From positions 124,001 through 188,000 of the forward strand of contig SCUE01000037.1 of NCBI GenBank assembly GCA_004297775.1: a stretch of DNA of 64,000 nt, read 5' to 3'. Each line of letters starts with the position of its first letter. Position 1 is the stretch's first letter. The notes beneath the pieces are model-generated. The model made no database searches and was not told where the DNA came from. It saw nothing but the letters and a program-made list of their open reading frames with translations. Both the position numbers and the translations under genes were made by a program. This DNA comes from Chloroflexota bacterium (GTDB lineage Bacteria > Chloroflexota > UBA6077 > FW602-bin22). Positions 40,335 to 49,723 of the stretch are shown one piece after another.

Positions 40335-41707
40335 ATCTGCCCCTCGATGTCGCGCTTCGTGGCGTTGACATCACACGGCTACCGTACCCGCCTGACCCAG
40401 GAATCGTCTTCACGTCGATCGCAAATGACTCGCGCAACGCGCAACCTGGTGCGCTCTTTATCGCGATCGAGGCGGAGCGGGACGGGCACGATTTCATCCC
40501 GGATGCGCGGCGCAACGGCGCGATCGGCGTCGTCGCGCGCCGCGTCATCGACCTCGGCCCGTGGCTACCGGCATCGGAGCGTGGCTCTTTCGCCTACATC
40601 GTCGTCGATGACCCGATCGACCACCTGCAGGGTCTGGCAGCCGACCATCGGGCAGCGATCGATATCGGTGTCGTCGGTGTCGTCGGCTCGGTCGGCAAGA
40701 CGACCGCCAAGGATGTCGCCGCGGCGGTCTTGCGGCGGCGCTTGAACGTCCTATCGAGCCCGGGTAATTTCAACAACGAGATCGGACTGCCGATCGCCCT
40801 CCTCGAATTGACCGACCAACACGAACGCGCGATCCTCGAAATGGGCGCCTACCATCAGGGCGAGATTGCGGCGCTCTGCGAGATCGCTCGGCCAACCGCG
40901 GCCATCGTCACGACGATCGGTCCAACTCACCTCGAAAGCTTTGGATCGATTGAGGCAATCGAGCACGCCAAGGGCGAAATCGTGGCCTATCTTCCCGAGA
41001 CCGGTCTCGCGATCCTGAACGGCGATGATCCGCGCGTCCGCCGTTTGGCCAGCCGGGCACGCTGCCCGATTGTCTGGTACGGCACGGGCGACCAGAATAT
41101 CATTCGGGCGCGCGACATCCGCATGCGAGGTCTCGATGGCGTCGCGTTTGTCATCCAGCATCCGGACGGTGAGTTTCGCGTCGAGACTCCTCTGATCGGA
41201 CGCCACGCGGTTTATCCGTGCTTGTCGGCGGCTGCGCTCGCGTTCGCGGATGACTTTTCCGAAGCAGACGTCGCGGCGGGAATCGCGTCGATCGGGTCGA
41301 CCTCGAGGCTGGTGCCGCGGCCGGGCCGCAACGGTTCGACCGTGCTGGATGACGCGTACAACGCGGCGCCGCTGTCGGTCGCGGCCGCGCTCGACGTGCT
41401 GGCGGACCATGGCGGTCGCCGGGTGGCGATTCTCGGTGACATGCTCGAACTGGGCATCGCCGAAGAGGATGCCCATCGTGGGGCCGGCCGACGCGCCGCC
41501 GCGACCGCCGACGTGCTCTGGGCGGTTGGCCGACGCGCGCGGGCAATCGGTCAGGAAGCAGAGCTGTCCGGCCTGCGGAACGTCTATTACGCGGATGATG
41601 AGGCCGACATCGCTTTCGCGCCCGAGCGGGGAGATCTCATCCTCGTCAAAGGGTCGCGCGGCATGCATCTCGAGCGGGTCGTCGAGCGCCTGGTCGAGGC
41701 GTCATAG
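40331..41707 (+). CDS. murF: UDP-MurNAc-tripeptide D-Ala-D-Ala ligase
   Basis: 458 residues. Adds D-Ala-D-Ala to the UDP-MurNAc-tripeptide. The ATP-binding motif GVVGSVGKTTAKDVAA and the ligase motif EMGAYHQGEIAALCEIARP (first part) are present; the C-terminal domain has VLDDAYNAAPLSVAAAL. It overlaps rsmH by 4 bp (ATGA). The gene that normally stands before it, murE, is missing, as are ftsL and ftsI. Murligase sequences can be confused with each other, but the N-terminal domain fits MurF. Confidence 0.9.
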   Translation: MNLPLDVALRGVDITRLPYPPDPGIVFTSIANDSRNAQPGALFIAIEAERDGHDFIPDARRNGAIGVVARRVIDLGPWLPASERGSFAYIVVDDPIDHLQGLAADHRAAIDIGVVGVVGSVGKTTAKDVAAAVLRRRLNVLSSPGNFNNEIGLPIALLELTDQHERAILEMGAYHQGEIAALCEIARPTAAIVTTIGPTHLESFGSIEAIEHAKGEIVAYLPETGLAILNGDDPRVRRLASRARCPIVWYGTGDQNIIRARDIRMRGLDGVAFVIQHPDGEFRVETPLIGRHAVYPCLSAAALAFADDFSEADVAAGIASIGSTSRLVPRPGRNGSTVLDDAYNAAPLSVAAALDVLADHGGRRVAILGDMLELGIAEEDAHRGAGRRAAATADVLWAVGRRARAIGQEAELSGLRNVYYADDEADIAFAPERGDLILVKGSRGMHLERVVERLVEAS

Positions 41708-42660
41708 TGACGATCAGCCTGTTGGCGCTCCCAATTGCCTTTCTGATCGCGTTGGCGTGGGGTCCATGGCTGATCGAACGCCTGCGTGACCTGCGGTTCG
41801 GTAAGCGGATCCGCGTCGAAGGCCAGGAACACCATATGGCCAAGCAGGGCACACCAACAATGGGAGGGTGGCTCTTCATCGTCACGAGCGGTGGCGTCAT
41901 CGCGGCAACGACGCCGTGGGCGACCGTCGCGCTACCGATCGGAGCGAGCATGCTTCTCTTCGGAGCGTTTGGGGCACTCGACGATTACGCGAACATCAAG
42001 AACCGAGAAGGCGTTGGATTTCAGATTCGGGCGCAGCTCCTCTGGCAGGTGCTGCTGGCGGCCGCGATCGGCGCCGCGATCTACTTCGTGGCTGGCGTCG
42101 ATTCAACGAGGATTCCAGGCATCGGATCGATTGCACTCGGCGCCTGGATGATTCCATTCGCGGCATTGGTCATTTACGCCACCGCCTCTGGCGCGAACAT
42201 CATCGACGGCCTCGATGGTCTGGCCGGTGGGACGATCGCGATTGCCCTGGTCGTGTTTGCCATCGTCGCGGCGCGAGCCGGACAATGGAATCTGGCGACC
42301 GCGATTCTGGCGATCGTCGGCGCGATCCTGGGCTTCCTGTGGTTCAACGTCCATCCGGCCCGCCTCTTCATGGGTGGGGCGGGGTCGCTGGCGATCGGCG
42401 CTGCGCTTGGCACCGTTGCACTTCTGACTGAACAGCCATTCATACTACCGATCGTTGGAGGGCTGTTCGTTCTCGTCTTGCTATCGGTCATCCTGCAGGT
42501 CGGCTACTTCAGGCTGACCGGCGGCAAGCGGCTGTTCAAGCGGGCGCCGTTCCACCATCACCTCGAATTGAGCGGCTGGCCGGAGGTTCAGATCGTGTTC
42601 CGATCGTGGGTGGCCGCGGCGGTGCTCGGGGCCATCGGATTGGCGGTTAGCTCGATATGA
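41707..42660 (+). CDS. mraY: Phospho-N-acetylmuramoyl-pentapeptide transferase
   Basis: 317 residues, about ten membrane helices; transfers phospho-MurNAc-pentapeptide to undecaprenyl phosphate, forming lipid I. The motifs KQGTPTMGG, GALDDYANIKNRE (catalytic Asp pair), NIIDGLDGLAGG and the PFHHHLELSGWPE His box are intact. In the last acidic motif, normally FMGDTGSLALG, this protein has FMGGAGSLAIG: the Asp that binds Mg2+ in MraY is a Gly. The start codon overlaps the murF stop by one base. Confidence 0.93.
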   Translation: MTISLLALPIAFLIALAWGPWLIERLRDLRFGKRIRVEGQEHHMAKQGTPTMGGWLFIVTSGGVIAATTPWATVALPIGASMLLFGAFGALDDYANIKNREGVGFQIRAQLLWQVLLAAAIGAAIYFVAGVDSTRIPGIGSIALGAWMIPFAALVIYATASGANIIDGLDGLAGGTIAIALVVFAIVAARAGQWNLATAILAIVGAILGFLWFNVHPARLFMGGAGSLAIGAALGTVALLTEQPFILPIVGGLFVLVLLSVILQVGYFRLTGGKRLFKRAPFHHHLELSGWPEVQIVFRSWVAAAVLGAIGLAVSSI

Positions 42661-44030
42661 CAGCCCGCTGGAGCGGCGCCCGCGTCCTCCTGCTCGGCCT
42701 TGCCCGCACGAGCGTGGCGCTTGGCACGCACCTCGCGCGCCAGGGCGCGCGCGTCACGGTCGTCGACGACGCGTCAGGCCCGGCGCAACGCGCCGCTGCC
42801 ACGGCTGTCGAAGCGATTCCGGCACGCGCATTACTCGGCAATACGAGTGAATCGTTGCTGGATGACGCGGACATCCTCTTCGTCACGCCGGGGATCGCGC
42901 GATCGCACCCCCTGGTCGCGGCGGCGAAACAGCGTGGACTGCCGGTCTCATCCGAGATCGAGCTGGTCTTCTCCGAGTGCCCGCTCCCGATCACCGGCGT
43001 CACCGGGTCGGCCGGCAAGACTACGACCACGACGCTGGTCGAACGGATCCTCGCGGCGGCCAGTCTTCCTCGTCTGGTCGGGGGAAACATCGGCCGGCCG
43101 ATCGTCGGGCAGATCTCGTCGATTACTCCCGACGCCCGCGTCATTCTCGAACTGTCGAGCTTTCAACTGGAACATCTCCGTCGGTCCGCCGCGATTGGCG
43201 TGATCTTGAACGTCATGCCGAACCACCTCGATCGCCATCCGACGCTCGACGATTACCGTGCCGCGAAGGGGCGGCTGATCGAGTTTCAGAGTGAGGACGA
43301 TCTCGCGATCCTGAACGCCGACGATCCGGCATCACAGGCACTGGCGCGGACGGGAGATGGCCGAAGGCTCTGGTTCTCGACCGAGCGGACGCTGAACCGA
43401 GGCGCCTGGCTCGATCGCGACGCCCTCCGGATTGCGACAGATGAGGCCGAGGGCGTGCTGTGTTGCGTTGGCGATCTCCGCGTGCCGGGCATGCACAATG
43501 CGCAGAACGCACTCGCGGCGGCGCTGATCGCGCTATCCGTGGGCGCGCCGATCGACGCCATACGCGCGACGCTCCTCGCGTTCGAGGGAATCGAGCATCG
43601 GATCGAATTCGTCCGGGAGATCGACGGTGTGCGCTGGTTCAACGACTCGAAGGCGACCGCGCCGGCCGAGACAATCGCGGCCCTGCGGGCTTTTGCGGAC
43701 CCCGTCATCATCCTGGCCGGTGGGCGGAGCAAGCGGGTCGCGCTCGACGACTTGGCGCGGGAAATGGTCGCCCGTGGGCGCGTCATCATCCTCTTCGGTG
43801 AGATGCGTCACGAAATCGCCGAGGCGCTGGACGGCTGTTCGCGGCCGATCCACAGTGTCGCGTCGTTGCGAGACGCCGTGGCGCTGGCAAACGCACTGGC
43901 AATCCCCGGCGACACCGTGCTGCTTTCGCCAAGCGGATCGAGTTTCGACGAGTTCCAGAACTTCGAGGAGCGCGGACACTTCTTCAAGGAACTCGTCGGC
44001 GCCCTTCGATCCGTCGCTGTGCCGGCGTGA
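42657..44030 (+). CDS. murD: UDP-N-acetylmuramoylalanine-D-glutamate ligase
   Basis: 457 residues. ATP motif GVTGSAGKTTTTTLVE, ligase motifs SSFQLEHLRRSAAIGVILN (partly) and NHLDRHPTLDDY, and the C-terminal WFNDSKATAPAETIAAL and LLSPSGSSFDEFQNFEERG (partly). The N-terminal Rossmann-like domain begins VLLLGLARTSVALG. It overlaps mraY by 4 bp. The next gene is murG; ftsW, which usually lies between them, is absent. Confidence 0.94.
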   Translation: MTARWSGARVLLLGLARTSVALGTHLARQGARVTVVDDASGPAQRAAATAVEAIPARALLGNTSESLLDDADILFVTPGIARSHPLVAAAKQRGLPVSSEIELVFSECPLPITGVTGSAGKTTTTTLVERILAAASLPRLVGGNIGRPIVGQISSITPDARVILELSSFQLEHLRRSAAIGVILNVMPNHLDRHPTLDDYRAAKGRLIEFQSEDDLAILNADDPASQALARTGDGRRLWFSTERTLNRGAWLDRDALRIATDEAEGVLCCVGDLRVPGMHNAQNALAAALIALSVGAPIDAIRATLLAFEGIEHRIEFVREIDGVRWFNDSKATAPAETIAALRAFADPVIILAGGRSKRVALDDLAREMVARGRVIILFGEMRHEIAEALDGCSRPIHSVASLRDAVALANALAIPGDTVLLSPSGSSFDEFQNFEERGHFFKELVGALRSVAVPA

Positions 44031-45163
44031 TCGCAGCCACTATGGCGCCAGCGCTGCGACGTCTCGCATTGGCCGGCGGCGGCACGGCCGGTCACGTCTA
44101 TCCCGCCGCGAGCATCGCGAAAGGCGCGGCCGATCACCTGATCTGGCTCGGCCGAGATGTCGGGATGGAGCGCGAACTTGCGGCCGCGCTTGGCATCGAG
44201 TTCGCCCCGATCGCAGCCGGCGCAGTCCTGGGACGAGGGCCGGTCGACTTGCTCCGCTCGGCACTCCTGAATGCCCGCGGCATCATCCAGGCGCGTTCGA
44301 TCCTGCGTCGGGTTAGGCCAAACGCGCTGCTCGCGACCGGTGGCTACGTCTCGTTCCCGGCCGTGATCGCGGCCTGGTCGCTTCGCATTCCGACGGTGAT
44401 CTATCTGCCGGACGTCAAGCCAGGCCTCGCCGTTCGCGTGCTGTCGCGTTTCGCGACCCGAATGGCCTGTACCACCGCGGAATCACGCCGATTTCTGCCC
44501 GCGGATCGAGTCGTGGTCACGGGCTATCCCATTCGCGGGGATCTGCGTGACTGGGCCGACCGGCCGAATCGGCGCACCGACGCCCGGGCTGAACTGGGCA
44601 TTGGTGATGAGCCCGTCGTTGTCGTCATGGGCGGCAGCCTGGGCGCGCAAGCCGTCAACGAGGCGATCTGGGCCAATCTCGACACGCTGATCGCGTCGGC
44701 CCGCGTGATCCACATCACGGGCGCCCGTGGCGCCGAGCGCGCTGAAATCATCGCGCAGGGACTCGCCGATCGGGATCGCGGACGCTACCAGTGGCACGCC
44801 TTCGTGACGGACCAACTGGGACCGATCCTGGCGGCCGCCGACCTCTTCGTCGGCCGGGCCGGCGCCTCGATTCTGGGAGAACTGCCGCCGTTCGGACTGC
44901 CTGGACTCGTCATTCCTGGATCCTTCGCGGCTGGCCACCAGAACGCGAACGCCGAGTACTTCGCGCGAGCCGGCGCCGGCTGGACGTTCACGGGAGCCCT
45001 TCCGGAGCGCGGGCGCGAATTGACGGAGCGCGTGCTCGCGGTCGTCGGCGATCGCAAGGCCCTGGCGGCCGCTGGCGACGCCGCGCGCGCGCTCGATCTA
45101 CCGGAGGCGGCGGCGCGGATTCGGACCCTGCTCTCGGACATCAGCCGAGGCAGGACAACGTGA
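44027..45163 (+). CDS. murG: Lipid II synthase, UDP-GlcNAc transferase MurG
   Basis: 378 residues, GT28 family. The N-terminal ALAGGGTAGHVYPAASIA is the G loop that binds lipid I; GGSLGAQAVNEAIW and the later AGASILGELPPFGLPGLVIP with HQNANAEYF form the UDP-GlcNAc site. It works at the inner face of the membrane. The GTG at 44027 overlaps murD by 4 bp; ATG 44042 is also possible. Confidence 0.93.
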   Translation: MIAATMAPALRRLALAGGGTAGHVYPAASIAKGAADHLIWLGRDVGMERELAAALGIEFAPIAAGAVLGRGPVDLLRSALLNARGIIQARSILRRVRPNALLATGGYVSFPAVIAAWSLRIPTVIYLPDVKPGLAVRVLSRFATRMACTTAESRRFLPADRVVVTGYPIRGDLRDWADRPNRRTDARAELGIGDEPVVVVMGGSLGAQAVNEAIWANLDTLIASARVIHITGARGAERAEIIAQGLADRDRGRYQWHAFVTDQLGPILAAADLFVGRAGASILGELPPFGLPGLVIPGSFAAGHQNANAEYFARAGAGWTFTGALPERGRELTERVLAVVGDRKALAAAGDAARALDLPEAAARIRTLLSDISRGRTT

Positions 45164-45786
45164 GCCTCTTGAGCCAGATTCCCCTGCCCGGCGCGGGCGC
45201 GATTCCCGCCTACTGGCCAGTCATCCTGACCGTCGCTGTGGCGGCCGTCGTCGGCGGGCGGCGAGGCTGGGTGCGGGAACTGACCAGCCTGGGCGCCATT
45301 CTCATCGCGTGGCTGGTGGTCGGAGCGTTTGGCTTCACGGTCATCGAGTTCACGAACAAGGTCTCACTCATCGCGCGGTTCACGAACGGCGGAGGCTTTG
45401 AACTCGACGAGCCGGGACCGTATATGCGCACGTTACGCACCAGTCCGACGATCGATCCGTGGGCTCCGGACGTGTTCCTGCTGATCGTGTTCGTGGCTGG
45501 AGTGATCGGCGCCTACGTACTCGGCAGCCGCCTGGCCGCCGACCGAGAAAGTGCCCTCGACTCGGTTTTCGGCGTCTTCGCCGGCGGATTGAACGGATTC
45601 CTGGTCGCGTATGTGGCGAGCGGATTCATCGGCACGGCGCGCACCGGCGAGGCCGATCTCAGCGAATACATCGCGATCGTCGCGGTTGTCGCGGTCGTCG
45701 CGGTTGTGCTGGTCGCGGTCGCGGCAACGTTGCGTGGCGCGACCCTACGCTCGGGGCGAGCCGGTCGGCCAGGCGGCGACGGATGA
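45160..45786 (+). CDS. Membrane protein in the wall cluster, CvpA-like topology
   Basis: 208 residues with four or five membrane helices: YWPVILTVAVAAVVGGRRGW, LGAILIAWLVVGAFGFTVIE, LLIVFVAGVIGAYVLG, VFGVFAGGLNGFLVAYVASG and a Val/Ala helix near the end. The Gly-rich RRGWVRELTSLGAILIAW segment resembles CvpA-type proteins, but I would not assign a function. GTG at 45160 overlaps the murG stop and the ATG of murC overlaps its end, so it is translated with the mur genes. It stands where ftsW or ftsQ would often be but matches neither. Confidence 0.6.
   Translation: MSLLSQIPLPGAGAIPAYWPVILTVAVAAVVGGRRGWVRELTSLGAILIAWLVVGAFGFTVIEFTNKVSLIARFTNGGGFELDEPGPYMRTLRTSPTIDPWAPDVFLLIVFVAGVIGAYVLGSRLAADRESALDSVFGVFAGGLNGFLVAYVASGFIGTARTGEADLSEYIAIVAVVAVVAVVLVAVAATLRGATLRSGRAGRPGGDG
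45679..45705 (+). repeat. Three tandem 9-bp units coding Val-Ala-Val
   Basis: GTCGCGGTT, GTCGCGGTC, GTCGCGGTT in frame, with a decayed unit after. They encode the Val/Ala-rich last helix of the membrane protein and could change length by slippage. Confidence 0.6.
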
Positions 45787-47177
45787 TCGAAGACGATCGT
45801 CTAGCGCTCGATCATCTCTTCGCTCGCGTCGGCGCGCGCGCGCACATCGTCGGCATCGCGGGCGCGGGGACCGCGCCGCTCGCGATCCTGTTGGCCGATC
45901 AAGGCTGGAGAGTGTCCGGCTGCGATCGCACTCGAACCGCGACGACGGAGATCTTGGAAGCGCGCGGAATCCTGGTATCGGGCGGCCATGATGCCGCGCA
46001 CGTCGACGGTGTCGACATCGTGATCGCGACATCGGCCGCGCGCGACGACGTTCCCGACGTCTCAGCGGCACGCGCCCGATCGATTCCGGTCGTCAAACGG
46101 GCCGCCGCCCTCGGAGCGCTGACGCGACGGAAGCGAACGATCTGTGTCGCTGGGACTGCCGGCAAGACGACGACGACGGCTATGGTCGCGGCAGCCATGA
46201 TCGGCGCCGGACTCGATCCGTCGGCGATGATCGGCTCGGACGTACCGGGGATGACACTCGGTGCGCGCGCCGGCGCGTCGGAATGGTTCGTCGTCGAGGC
46301 CGACGAGTTTGATCGGTCCTTCCTCCAACTCACGCCCGACATCGCCATCGTCACGAACGTCGAGGCGGACCATCTCGACTATTACGGCTCGCTGGACGAG
46401 ATCGAGGCCGCGTTCCGCGCCTTCCTATGCCTTGTGCCGGCAAGCCGCGTGATTGCCTGCGCCGATGACGCCGGCGCCCGCCGGGTGGCGCCGGAGGGCG
46501 CGACGCTCTACGGCACGTCCGACGAATCCGACTGGCGCGTACGCTCGATCGACCTGACCGACGATGGCGGATCCTCGACGCGCCTCACCGTGGCGGGACG
46601 TGATCTCCAGCTTCGCCTGCGAATGCCAGGCCGCCACAATGCGATGAACGGTGTTGCCGCCCTGGCCGCCGCGGTGACGGCCGGAGCCGATCCCTCCGCG
46701 GCGAGCGACGCTCTGGCAGAGTTCGCGGGCGCGAGGCGTCGATTCGAGTTGATCGGCCGCGCGCGAGGCGTCTCGGTGTACGACGACTACGCGCACCATC
46801 CGACCAAGGTTCGCGCGTGTCTCGCGGCCGCCCGTCAGGTCGCGCGGGGACGCGTCTTCTGCCTCTTCCAACCGCACACGTATCATCGGACCGCGTCGCT
46901 GTTCGACGACTTCGCGAAGAGCTTTTCCGGCGCCGATCGCGCCCTTCTCTTGGACATCTATTCGCCGGTCGGTCGGGAGACACCGATCGTCGGCGTCGAT
47001 TCGGCAAGACTTGCCGACGCGGCGCGACAGTCGGGTGTCGCGTACTGCGATTCACCCGCGCACGCGATCGCGATCCTGGCATCGGAGTGCCGTGATGGCG
47101 ACGTCGTCGTCACGATGGGCGCCGGCGACGTGACGCTCCTGGCGCCGGCGATCGTCGATGCTCTGGCGGCCGCGTGA
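45783..47177 (+). CDS. murC: UDP-N-acetylmuramate-L-alanine ligase
   Basis: 464 residues; adds the first amino acid (L-Ala) of the stem peptide. N-terminal AHIVGIAGAGTAPLAILL, ATP motif CVAGTAGKTTTTAMVAA, VEADEFDRSFLQLTPDIAIV (partly), and the C-terminal VYDDYAHHPTKVRACL of MurC. The canonical GIGG(S/A)GM loop reads GIAGAGT here, a mild change. Start ATG 45783 overlaps the upstream stop codon; the frame upstream of it has no MurC similarity. Confidence 0.92.
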   Translation: MIEDDRLALDHLFARVGARAHIVGIAGAGTAPLAILLADQGWRVSGCDRTRTATTEILEARGILVSGGHDAAHVDGVDIVIATSAARDDVPDVSAARARSIPVVKRAAALGALTRRKRTICVAGTAGKTTTTAMVAAAMIGAGLDPSAMIGSDVPGMTLGARAGASEWFVVEADEFDRSFLQLTPDIAIVTNVEADHLDYYGSLDEIEAAFRAFLCLVPASRVIACADDAGARRVAPEGATLYGTSDESDWRVRSIDLTDDGGSSTRLTVAGRDLQLRLRMPGRHNAMNGVAALAAAVTAGADPSAASDALAEFAGARRRFELIGRARGVSVYDDYAHHPTKVRACLAAARQVARGRVFCLFQPHTYHRTASLFDDFAKSFSGADRALLLDIYSPVGRETPIVGVDSARLADAARQSGVAYCDSPAHAIAILASECRDGDVVVTMGAGDVTLLAPAIVDALAAA

Positions 47178-48109
47178 TCGCGCCAATGTCGGTGTCCGAG
47201 CGGCTGGCCGCCGTCGTCACCGAGCGCCTCCGTTTCGAGGAACCTCTCGCGCGGTACACGACGATGCGTATCGGCGGTCCCGCGGAGTTTCTGGCGCTCG
47301 CGAACTCGACGGCCGAGGTCGTTGCGTTGGTCGCGACCGCGCGCTCGGCCGGTATTCCGTGGCGCGTCATCGGTCGCGGATCGAACCTGCTCGTGTCCGA
47401 TCGAGGCGTGCGCGGACTGGTGATTCGCAACGCGTCGGCCGACCTCGACTTTGCGGACATGGGCGGCGGACGCTGGCACGTGCGGGCTGATGCGGGAGCA
47501 TCGCTCGCGCGAGTCGCTGGCGAGTGCGCCCGGCGCGGATTGGTTGGATTTGCGTTCGCCGTGGCTATCCCCGGCACGATTGGCGGCGCGGTCGCGCAGA
47601 ACGCCGGGGCGCACCACCGAGAAATGGTCGACGTACTCGTCGACGTCCTGTGCCTGGATCCGCGCGGCGATGTCGCGCCGCTACCGGTCAACGTGCTCGA
47701 ACTCGGCTACCGAACCAGCCGATTCAAGCGTCACCCGCGCGAAGAGACGGTCCTCACTGCCACAATCGCGGTGACACTCGCCGATCTCCCGGCGGCCGAG
47801 CGGGAGATCGAGGAGATACGCGCCTGGCGGGCCGAACACCAGCCGGCCGAACCGAGCGCCGGCTCGATCTTCGCGAATCCGCCTGGCGACTACGCGGGTC
47901 GCCTGATCGACGCGGCCGGACTCAAGGGCCACGCGATCGGCGGTGCACAGGTATCGACGCGCCACGCAAACTTCGTCGTCAACCTGGGCGCGGCGACGGC
48001 GGCGGACGTGAAGGCGTTGATTGACCTCGCGCAAAGCGAAGTTCAGAAACGATTCGGCATTTCTCTGGAACGCGAGGTCGAACTTTTTGGTGAATGGGAG
48101 CCGGCGTGA
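47174..48109 (+). CDS. murB: UDP-N-acetylenolpyruvoylglucosamine reductase
   Basis: 311 residues, FAD enzyme that reduces the MurA product. TTMRIGGPAEFLALA, GRGSNLLVSDRGVRGLVI, AIPGTIGGAVAQNAGAHHRE and the C-terminal GSIFANPPGDYAGRLIDAAG (family GSxFKNP) are present. It is the type I-like short/long form by the presence of the Tyr-containing loop YRTSRFKRH. Overlaps murC by 4 bp and ddl by 4 bp. Confidence 0.94.
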   Translation: MIAPMSVSERLAAVVTERLRFEEPLARYTTMRIGGPAEFLALANSTAEVVALVATARSAGIPWRVIGRGSNLLVSDRGVRGLVIRNASADLDFADMGGGRWHVRADAGASLARVAGECARRGLVGFAFAVAIPGTIGGAVAQNAGAHHREMVDVLVDVLCLDPRGDVAPLPVNVLELGYRTSRFKRHPREETVLTATIAVTLADLPAAEREIEEIRAWRAEHQPAEPSAGSIFANPPGDYAGRLIDAAGLKGHAIGGAQVSTRHANFVVNLGAATAADVKALIDLAQSEVQKRFGISLEREVELFGEWEPA

Positions 48110-49224
48110 CAGAACACGTTCATCGGCGCACGCGCATCGGCGTGCTCTTCGGCGGCCGCTCGGGCGAGCACGATGTCTCGTTGCGATCGGCCGAGTCGAT
48201 CATGCGCGCGCTCGATCCGGAGCGGTACGAGGTCGTGCCAATCGGAATTACCCGCGAGGGCCGCTGGCTGCGATCGCCGGACCCGTTGCGCGAACTGCAG
48301 TCCGGGACGCCCGCGCACATGGAAATGGCAATCCTGGCCGATCCGGGCGCGCGTGGCCTGGTCACATTCGACGTCGGCGGTCCGATTGCCGCGTCCGAAC
48401 GAGAGGCGCCCTTGGACGTGGTCATTCCGGCGCTCCACGGACCGTACGGCGAAGATGGAACGATTCAGGGGCTGCTGGAGATCGCCGACGTGCCGTACGT
48501 TGGGGCGGGCGTCCTTGGTTCGGCGCTGGGGATGGACAAGGCACTCATGAAGACCGTCTTGCGCGCCGCGGGGATACCGGTCATCGACTGGGTCAGCTTC
48601 CGTGTCCACGAGTGGGCAGCGCGTCCAGACGCAATCATCGTGGACGTCGAGGCCACGTGCGCCTATCCCTGCTTCGTCAAGCCGGCGAATCTCGGATCGT
48701 CGGTCGGCATCACGAAGGCCAGCGACGAGGACGAACTGCGTGCCGCGATCGATTTCGCCCTGACGTTCGATCGGAAGGTCATCGTGGAGCGCGCCGCGAT
48801 CGACTGCCGGGAGATCGAATGCAGCGTCTTGGGGAATCAGATGCCGATCGCGAGCGTCCTCGGCGAGATCGTTCCGGATCGCGACTGGTACGACTACGAC
48901 GCGAAGTACGCGAACTCGAAAACCGAGTTGATCATTCCGGCACAGGTGTCACCAGCCGTGTCCGACCGGGTGCGGGCGATGGCCGTGGACACGTTCAAGG
49001 CGATCGACTGCGAAGGCATGGCCCGCGTCGACTTCTTCGTAGCTCGCGACGAATTGGCAGTTTGGGTCAACGAGCTGAACACGATCCCCGGATTCACAAG
49101 CATTTCGATGTTCGCGAAGCTCTGGGAAGCGACTGGCCTTGACTACCCGAAACTCCTCGACGAACTGATCCGTCTGGCGATCGAACGGCACGGGACTCGC
49201 TCGCGACTCAAGACCGGGCGATGA
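48106..49224 (+). CDS. ddl: D-alanine-D-alanine ligase
   Basis: 372 residues, ATP-grasp. IGVLFGGRSGEHDVSLRSAE, ALHGPYGEDGTIQGLLE, KPANLGSSVGITKA and WVNELNTIPGFTSISMF are the family motifs. A Tyr rather than Phe sits near VPYVGAGVLGSALGMDKAL, consistent with D-Ala-D-Ala rather than D-Ala-D-Lac specificity. GTG 48106 has GGGAG five bases before it and overlaps the murB stop by 4 bp; ATG 48094 lies inside murB. Confidence 0.94.
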   Translation: MTEHVHRRTRIGVLFGGRSGEHDVSLRSAESIMRALDPERYEVVPIGITREGRWLRSPDPLRELQSGTPAHMEMAILADPGARGLVTFDVGGPIAASEREAPLDVVIPALHGPYGEDGTIQGLLEIADVPYVGAGVLGSALGMDKALMKTVLRAAGIPVIDWVSFRVHEWAARPDAIIVDVEATCAYPCFVKPANLGSSVGITKASDEDELRAAIDFALTFDRKVIVERAAIDCREIECSVLGNQMPIASVLGEIVPDRDWYDYDAKYANSKTELIIPAQVSPAVSDRVRAMAVDTFKAIDCEGMARVDFFVARDELAVWVNELNTIPGFTSISMFAKLWEATGLDYPKLLDELIRLAIERHGTRSRLKTGR

Positions 49225-49252
49225 CATTGCCCGTTCCGAGGCGACGCGCCGA

Positions 49253-49258
49253 TACAAT
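49253..49258 (+). promoter_or_regulatory. -10 element before the small basic protein gene
   Basis: TACAAT eight bases before ATG 49267 (five before TTG 49264). No ribosome site. Confidence 0.45.
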
Positions 49259-49266
49259 GCGACTTG

Positions 49267-49608
49267 ATGTGGTTGCCGGCACTCGGTCTCCTCGCCGGCA
49301 TCGTAATCGGACTGATCTTCTCACTCTCGATCCCGGCCGACTTTGCGCGGTACACCGCGATCGGCGTCCTGGCCGGACTGGATTCGATTCTCGGCGCCGC
49401 CCGCGCCGAACTTGAGGGCCGGTATGACAACCGGATCTTCATTTCCGGTCTGGTCACGAACATCCTCCTTGCCGGCATGCTCACGTTCCTGGGCGATCGT
49501 CTCGGCGTCGATCTGTCAATCGCGGCCATCGTTGGCTTCGGCGGACGGCTGTTCACGAATCTGGGCGCGATCCGGCGGCACATCATTCCGGGCCGTGACC
49601 GTGGGTAG
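49267..49608 (+). CDS. sbp: Small basic membrane protein (Sbp, DUF1290)
   Basis: 113 residues, three membrane helices (ALGLLAGIVIGLIFSL, FISGLVTNILLAGMLTFLG, LSIAAIVGFGGRLFTNLGAI). The segment ADFARYTAIGVLAGLDSILG is characteristic of the DUF1290 family, which in Bacillus subtilis and relatives lies between divIB/ddl-region genes and ftsA/ftsZ. Its position just before ftsZ agrees. Function is not known beyond co-location with division genes. Confidence 0.82.
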   Translation: MWLPALGLLAGIVIGLIFSLSIPADFARYTAIGVLAGLDSILGAARAELEGRYDNRIFISGLVTNILLAGMLTFLGDRLGVDLSIAAIVGFGGRLFTNLGAIRRHIIPGRDRG

Positions 49609-49680
49609 AGGATGGATTCCCGGGCGAGAGTCGTTATGTCGACTTTGACGATGTGCTATTCTGGATGGCACGATTTCTTA

Positions 49681-49697
49681 TGGTCGATTAACGACCA
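49681..49697. promoter_or_regulatory. Inverted repeat in the ftsZ leader
   Basis: TGGTCG-ATTAA-CGACCA, a perfect 6-bp dyad with an AT-rich centre, 112 bp before the ftsZ start codon. It could be an operator or an mRNA hairpin upstream of the small ORF. Confidence 0.4.
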
Positions 49698-49723
49698 TGC
49701 CGCTAGTGGAGGAAAATCAGCCC

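Noticed and set aside
45160-45786. ftsW or ftsQ at this place in the wall cluster
   Set aside because: Too short and too few helices for FtsW, and several helices rather than the single helix of FtsQ; no POTRA-like domain.
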